The translations under genes and the position numbers were made by a program. A stretch of DNA of 64,000 nucleotides from NCBI GenBank assembly GCA_964498255.1, contig CAZCGW010000003.1:1-64000 (forward strand). The letters are read 5' to 3'. The DNA is from Fluviibacter sp964498255 (GTDB lineage: Bacteria > Pseudomonadota > Gammaproteobacteria > Burkholderiales > Rhodocyclaceae). The number at the start of each line of letters is the position of its first letter. Position 1 is the stretch's first letter. Below the pieces are notes generated by a model. It ran no database searches, was not told the origin of the DNA, and saw only the letters and a list, made by a program, of their open reading frames with translations. Shown one piece after another: positions 59,741 through 64,000 of this stretch.

Positions 59741-62329
59741 CTAGATCTTCAATTGTTCCAGTAGATCGTTTTCTAGTAATAAACGGTCGCGGCTCTGTGA
59801 CAGTGAGCGACCAGAAATCAGGAAGGTATCCTCAGCACGTTCGCCGAGGGTCGAAATGCGCGCTGTGTGAAGTGCGACACCATGCCGGGTCAGGGTTTCG
59901 GCGATCGCATGTAGCAATCCGGTCCGGTCCGCTGCGCGAATGGATAACACATACTGTTGCCCGCTCTCATCAGGTTCCAGCATCACATCCGGTGCGATTG
60001 GGAATGATCGAACCTGGCGAGAAATTCTTCCCATGCCAGGTGTTCTAGGTTGAATCTTGCCTAGAAGCACTTCAATCAGATCATGTTCGATAATCGCACA
60101 GGTTTCACGATCAATGCCGCGATTCGATGCATCGAACAAATTGAAGCTATCAAGCGCGTAGCCATGTTTTGTCGTGTGAATTTTGGCATCCATAATGGAA
60201 TAGCCAATCGAGCTGAAGTATCCTGAAAGTCGCACAAACAGGTCTGGCTGATCCGGCGCATAAGCCAGTACTTGAATGCCTTCGCCATCTGGATTGGGTC
60301 TGGCTCGAACTACAGGCTTGTTTTCGTGCGTCCGATAGTAAAGAGAGCGTGTGTGCCAGGCAATTTCCTCATCCGTGTGGCGGAGGAAGTACACGTCATC
60401 AAGCTGCTTCCAGAATTGCGCTTGTACTGAATCACCCAAAGCAAAGTAGCGCAGGTGGGTTAGCGCATCCCGTTTACGTTGCACAACCATATCACCGGGC
60501 TGATCCGGGTTGTCGCCCTGAAGTACCTCAAGACGATTGAGCGTCGTGCGATAAAGGGTTTCCAGCAGGCGCGCTTTCCATGAATTCCAGACTTTGGGGC
60601 TGGTTCCGCGAATATCAGCGACGGTTAATAGATAAAGTGCAGTGAGGTGTCGTGCATCACCAACACGTTTGCAAAAAGCGGCAACAGTCGATGGGTCTGA
60701 AATATCTTCCTTCTGGGCAACGGCCGACATGGTGAGGTGTTCTTTAACGAGCCAGACGATTAATTCCGTATCCTTTTTGCTCAGACCGTGCGACTGACAA
60801 AAGGCCTCGGCATCAGCCATGCCTAATTCCGAGTGATCGCCGCCGCGGCCCTTGGCAATGTCATGAAAGAGTGCCGCAAGAACAAGCAGCCAGGGGCGCT
60901 CGAATTCGTTCATCAGGCGATGGCAGAAAGGATTCTCGTGCGCAAAGTCTTCGCGTACAAAACGTCTTATGTTTCTGACTACTTGCAGAATGTGCTGGTC
61001 AACCGTAAACACATGAAACAGGTCATGCTGCATCTGCCCGACAATCTGTCCGAAAGCAGGGATATATCTACCAAGAATGTCAAACTGGTTCATCAGACGC
61101 AGCGCATGGAGCACACCATTTTTCTGGCGCAGGATCTGAATGAATAGCTGCTTGTTTTCCGGTTGATTACGGAATTCTCGGTTAATCATTCGACGTGCTG
61201 CATAGACGGCACGGAGTGTTCGTGCTGTCATCTCCTGAACGCCCCCCTGTTTTTCCATGAGCAGGAATGTTTCAAGAATAGCCGAGGGATTGCTTTGATA
61301 AATCAGCGGGTCAACGATATCCAGTTTGTGGCCGACCTTCTGAAAACGATCATTGAGGCGTTTAACCTTCTGTTTGCTGGCCGGTGCAAGACGTTCGCTG
61401 ATGGATTTTAGAACGATCGTATTAATCTGGGTAACGCGCTTGGCAATCCGGTAGTAGCGTTGCATGAACTGCTCACTAGCGCGACGATTCGCAATATCGA
61501 TAAACCCGAATTGTTGTGCGATTTGCCCCTGAATATCAAAAAGCAGACGATCTTCCGCGCGTCCTGTCAGTAGGTGCAGCCTAATTCGTAGGTCAGCCAG
61601 GAATCCTGCGGCACGTTCAAGGGCGACACGTTCATCACCCTGCATCAACGCATGCTTTTGCAGTGCTTGCCAGGCATTATTCTGAGTACCAAATCCGGCT
61701 GCCTGTGCTATCCAATTAAGACTATGAATGTCTCGCAGCCCGCCCGGACTTTCTTTGCAGTTGGGTTCCAGGCTAAAAGCGCTAAATGCAAAACGTAAAT
61801 GCCGCTCTTCCTGTTCAGCCTGCTTTGCCGCAATAAACTTATCGGCCACCATGCTAGCTTCGATGCGCTGATGCAGTAATTTCTGGAGCTTGGCTTGTCC
61901 GCAAATCAGCCGGGATTCATAGAGTGCAGTTTGGACGGTAATGTCAGATTCGGCTGCTGTAATGCATTCATCAATCGTACGAACACTATGTCCAACCGCC
62001 AGCCCGATATCCCAGAACTGGCTAACCAGCTTTTCTAAGGCGGCCTCGATTTCCGGCGTGGGTGGGTTTTCTAGGGTAATGAGGACATCGATATCCGAAT
62101 AAGGATAAAGCTCGCCTCGACCATACCCCCCAATGGCAATTAGCGCCGCACATTTGGACAACTGCGCGCTATTCCACAGACGCTCCAGCATTCGGTCGAC
62201 CAGTTGGGATCGGCCAGCAAGGTAGGATTTGTGGTCTGGCTGTGCCAGATACGTGTCAGCTAGATCCTTCTGACCCAGTTTAAGTGTTTCGCGAATCTCG
62301 GTGAGCACTTGCTTGGCGCCCTGTGTCAT
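59741..62329 (-). CDS. glnD: Bifunctional uridylyltransferase/uridylyl-removing enzyme GlnD
   Basis: GlnD modifies PII in response to glutamine. The 862-residue product has the nucleotidyltransferase motif GGYGRGELYPYSDIDVLI (67-84), an HD domain with FHDIAKGRGGDHSELG (about 490-505) for deuridylylation, and two C-terminal ACT domains (VLAYAPDQPDLFVRLSGYF and VLSIRAADRTGLLHAIAETL). Length is normal. It lies 12 bases after map and is convergent with the phosphorylase gene. Its usual PII substrate is not encoded here; the PII-like gene at 687-1040 lacks the target Tyr. Confidence 0.96.
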   Translation of the reverse strand: MTQGAKQVLTEIRETLKLGQKDLADTYLAQPDHKSYLAGRSQLVDRMLERLWNSAQLSKCAALIAIGGYGRGELYPYSDIDVLITLENPPTPEIEAALEKLVSQFWDIGLAVGHSVRTIDECITAAESDITVQTALYESRLICGQAKLQKLLHQRIEASMVADKFIAAKQAEQEERHLRFAFSAFSLEPNCKESPGGLRDIHSLNWIAQAAGFGTQNNAWQALQKHALMQGDERVALERAAGFLADLRIRLHLLTGRAEDRLLFDIQGQIAQQFGFIDIANRRASEQFMQRYYRIAKRVTQINTIVLKSISERLAPASKQKVKRLNDRFQKVGHKLDIVDPLIYQSNPSAILETFLLMEKQGGVQEMTARTLRAVYAARRMINREFRNQPENKQLFIQILRQKNGVLHALRLMNQFDILGRYIPAFGQIVGQMQHDLFHVFTVDQHILQVVRNIRRFVREDFAHENPFCHRLMNEFERPWLLVLAALFHDIAKGRGGDHSELGMADAEAFCQSHGLSKKDTELIVWLVKEHLTMSAVAQKEDISDPSTVAAFCKRVGDARHLTALYLLTVADIRGTSPKVWNSWKARLLETLYRTTLNRLEVLQGDNPDQPGDMVVQRKRDALTHLRYFALGDSVQAQFWKQLDDVYFLRHTDEEIAWHTRSLYYRTHENKPVVRARPNPDGEGIQVLAYAPDQPDLFVRLSGYFSSIGYSIMDAKIHTTKHGYALDSFNLFDASNRGIDRETCAIIEHDLIEVLLGKIQPRTPGMGRISRQVRSFPIAPDVMLEPDESGQQYVLSIRAADRTGLLHAIAETLTRHGVALHTARISTLGERAEDTFLISGRSLSQSRDRLLLENDLLEQLKI

Positions 62330-62341
62330 GGTTGAACCCGA

Positions 62342-63136
62342 TTAGAAGTTGGGTCGGGGAGGGGCGCCGTCTGAAAGCGTTAGGACTTCAACGCCATCGG
62401 CAGTCACCACAATGGTGTGTTCCCATTGTGCAGAGAGCGAATGATCCTTGGTCACAATGGTCCAGCCGTCTGCCAGTTCTTTAATATCGGCTTTGCCCGC
62501 GTTGATCATCGGCTCGATGGTGAAAATCATGCCTTCCTGCAGCTTGAGTCCAGTACCGGGTTTGCCGTAGTGCAGCACCTGGGGATCTTCGTGAAAGTGT
62601 TGGCCGATACCGTGTCCACAGAATTCTCGAACCACGGAATAGCCACTTTTTTGGGCATGCGTCTGAATAGCGTGCCCGATATCGCCAAGAGTGGCGCCTG
62701 GGCGTACCACGTCGATGCCTTTCCAGAGGCACTCATAGGTCACGTCACTCAGACGCTGGGCAAGGGTAGATACTTCGCCTACGCTAAACATGCGGCTTGT
62801 ATCGCCATACCAGCCGTCTTTAATCACTGTGATGTCCAGATTGACGACATCGCCCTTTTTGAGCTGTTTATCGCCGGGAATGCCATGACACACCTGGTGA
62901 TTAACAGATGTGCAGATGGATTTGGGGTAGGGGGTGTAACCCGGTGGCTGATAATTCAAGGGCGCGGGGATGGTTCCTTGAACATTAACCATGTAATCGT
63001 GGCAGAGCTTGTCGAGCTCACCCGTAGTTACACCTGGTTTAACGAAAGGTGCAATATAATCAAGCACTTCAGATGCGAGCCTGCATGCAACGCGCATGGC
63101 GTTGATTTGTTCGGGGGTTTTGATCGTAACGCTCAT
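62342..63136 (-). CDS. map: Methionine aminopeptidase type I
   Basis: Map removes the initiator Met. The 264-residue product contains the metal-ligand segments GDVVNLDITVIKDGWYGDTSRMF (two Asp), EFCGHGIGQHFHEDPQ (His) and EGMIFTIEPMINAG (Glu), plus NHQVCHGIPG near 79. The open frame extends 45 codons upstream through the promoter region of rpsB; MSVTIKTPEQINAM at 63136 is the family start. Divergence from rpsB and linkage to glnD match the map-glnD / rpsB-tsf arrangement of E. coli. Confidence 0.96.
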   Translation of the reverse strand: MSVTIKTPEQINAMRVACRLASEVLDYIAPFVKPGVTTGELDKLCHDYMVNVQGTIPAPLNYQPPGYTPYPKSICTSVNHQVCHGIPGDKQLKKGDVVNLDITVIKDGWYGDTSRMFSVGEVSTLAQRLSDVTYECLWKGIDVVRPGATLGDIGHAIQTHAQKSGYSVVREFCGHGIGQHFHEDPQVLHYGKPGTGLKLQEGMIFTIEPMINAGKADIKELADGWTIVTKDHSLSAQWEHTIVVTADGVEVLTLSDGAPPRPNF

Positions 63137-63242
63137 TTTTGGCTTTGTATGGGTGTGGAAGCAGGGCTGACACAGGTTGTTGTAACCCAATGCGAAGCAT
63201 AACCGAGTCGCTCTGCTACAGCCAGCCAAAAGTGATTCGAGC

Positions 63243-63272
63243 TTGCTGCAGTGCGTTGTTTGCTGGTACAAT
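63243..63272 (+). promoter_or_regulatory. Sigma-70-type promoter of rpsB
   Basis: TTGCTG (63243-63248) and TACAAT (63267-63272) are spaced by 18 bases, predicting transcription from about 63279. Confidence 0.65.
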
Positions 63273-63278
63273 CTGCGG

Positions 63279-63427
63279 GTTTTCTTAATGAAAACTGGCC
63301 GCTAGGCTGAAATCGTCCCGAGGCATCTGTTTCGGGGCAAATCCACACACAATGCCGAATTCAGGGTGTTTTTCTCCGGAAAAATCGCAGTCGGTGTTGT
63401 GGCGGTTTAACCCTGCAAGGAGTCGTT
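63279..63427 (+). promoter_or_regulatory. Long rpsB 5' leader, possible S2 autoregulatory RNA
   Basis: From the predicted start there are about 150 untranslated bases, long for a ribosomal-protein mRNA in this compact genome. S2 represses its own mRNA through a structured leader in E. coli and other proteobacteria. I see local complementarity (for example GTCCCGAGGC / GTTTCGGGGC) and a strong AAGGAG just before the ATG, but did not fold it. Confidence 0.45.
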
Positions 63428-64000
63428 ATGTCGACAATGCGTCAAATGCTGGAAGCCGGCGTCCACTTCGGACACCAAACCCGCTTCTGGAACCCCCGTA
63501 TGGCCCCCTACATTTTTGGGGCTCGTAACAAGATTCACATCGTTAACCTTGAAAAGACCGTTGCCAAGTACAACGAAGCAATCGCTTTCGTTAAGAAGCT
63601 GTCGGCTAACAAGGGTACGGTTCTGTTTGTAAGCACCAAGCGCCAGGCTCGCGAAATCGTTGCTGAAGAAGCTGCGCGCGCAGGTATGCCTTGGGTTGAT
63701 CAGCGCTGGTTGGGCGGCATGCTCACCAACTACAAGACGCTGAAGCAATCGATCAAGCGTCTGAAAGACATGGAACAGTCTGTTGAAGACGGTTCGTGCG
63801 AGAAGCTGACCAAAAAAGAAGCACTGGATTTCAAGCGCGAGCTGGAAAAGCTGCAGAAATCCATTGGCGGTATCAAGAACATGGCAACACTGCCAGACGC
63901 TATTTTCATCATCGATGTCGGCTATCACAAGATTGCCGTAACCGAAGCCAAGAAGCTGGGTATTCCAGTCATTGGCGTGGTTGATACCAACCACAGCCCA
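63428..64000 (+). CDS. rpsB: 30S ribosomal protein S2 (3' end outside window)
   Basis: The first 191 codons of S2 are present: MSTMRQMLEAGVHFGHQTRFWNP, then APYIFGARNKIHIVNLEKT and WVDQRWLGGMLTNYKTLKQS, the conserved ribosomal S2 signatures. The frame is open to the window edge at the GVVDTNHSP region, so the last fifth is missing. AAGGAG lies six bases upstream of the ATG. In related genomes tsf follows. Confidence 0.98.
   Translation, partial: MSTMRQMLEAGVHFGHQTRFWNPRMAPYIFGARNKIHIVNLEKTVAKYNEAIAFVKKLSANKGTVLFVSTKRQAREIVAEEAARAGMPWVDQRWLGGMLTNYKTLKQSIKRLKDMEQSVEDGSCEKLTKKEALDFKRELEKLQKSIGGIKNMATLPDAIFIIDVGYHKIAVTEAKKLGIPVIGVVDTNHSP

Noticed and set aside
62417..63202. A long open frame of 261 codons antisense to map
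   Set aside because: It mirrors the map coding frame, has no recognisable domain and no ribosome-binding site. The same applies to long antisense frames over glnD, ppk1, htpG, argF/argG, thiolase and rho.
1..64000. Mobile elements, phage genes, CRISPR arrays, tRNA or rRNA genes, defence islands
   Set aside because: No transposase, integrase, repeat-spacer pattern, long terminal inverted repeat, tRNA-like cloverleaf or restriction/defence protein was recognised anywhere in the window.

Overview
The window is 64 kb of densely packed, chromosomal core sequence from a Gram-negative bacterium, most likely a betaproteobacterium. This is inferred from gene content and order: rpsT, a DUF3579 protein, argD, argF and argG; map and glnD divergent from rpsB; smc-zipA-ligA; an oligoribonuclease / M48 peptidase / rsgA cluster; trxA-rho-rpmE; a recJ-linked RpfE-like protein; and a monofunctional RelA. 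LPS-type envelope functions (LolC/LolD, a TolC-type outer membrane factor, a GT39 glycosyltransferase) confirm a Gram-negative cell. I see no rRNA, tRNA, CRISPR array, insertion sequence, prophage or defence island. No stretch longer than about 300 bases lacks a gene.

Layout. 1-7036 (minus) is a tightly spaced operon for a heavy-metal RND tripartite efflux pump (czcC-, czcB- and czcA-like genes), followed by a divergent PII-like protein and the 5' part of a MenA/UbiA-type prenyltransferase that runs off the window. 7108-11751 (minus) holds a DUF21/CBS/CorC membrane protein, a class III-like PPK2, a PEBP-family protein and murJ. 11834-20213 (plus, with one minus gene) carries rpsT, the arginine genes argD-argF-argG, small conserved genes (DUF2788, ppnP, yajQ), a CoA-type Nudix hydrolase, a CobD/CbiB-family membrane protein and a BktB-like thiolase. 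20258-26964 holds rsgA, an M48 peptidase, orn, a GT39 transferase, rpmE, rho and trxA. 27207-35739 has fdxA, a CBS protein, a MaoC-Pta fusion with fabI, greB, htpG, recJ and an RpfE-like protein. 35839-49957 has lolC-lolD-comEC, an alpha/beta hydrolase, relA, ppk1 divergent from ppx, a CbiM-like membrane protein, a MATE exporter, a 17-kDa-antigen-like protein and queF. 50083-64000 has smc-zipA-ligA-galU, a purine salvage cluster (hypoxanthine phosphoribosyltransferase, methyltransferase, methylthioinosine phosphorylase), glnD, map and the start of rpsB.

Functional threads. Polyphosphate and stringent response: PPK2, PPK1, PPX and RelA are all here, with a Pho-box-like sequence in front of ppk1. 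Nitrogen signalling: glnD is present, while the PII-like protein in the metal-efflux operon lacks the tyrosine GlnD would modify. Methylthioadenosine/purine salvage: a phosphorylase and a phosphoribosyltransferase that could act in series sit in one gene cluster.

I do not find a clear-cut new multi-gene system. The best candidates for something undescribed are the PII-like protein and prenyltransferase appended to the metal pump, the lysine-rich tail on argininosuccinate synthase, the MaoC-Pta fusion with a missing catalytic histidine, and the lone CbiM-like protein translationally coupled to ppx. All product names come from reading the translated sequence; no database search was run.
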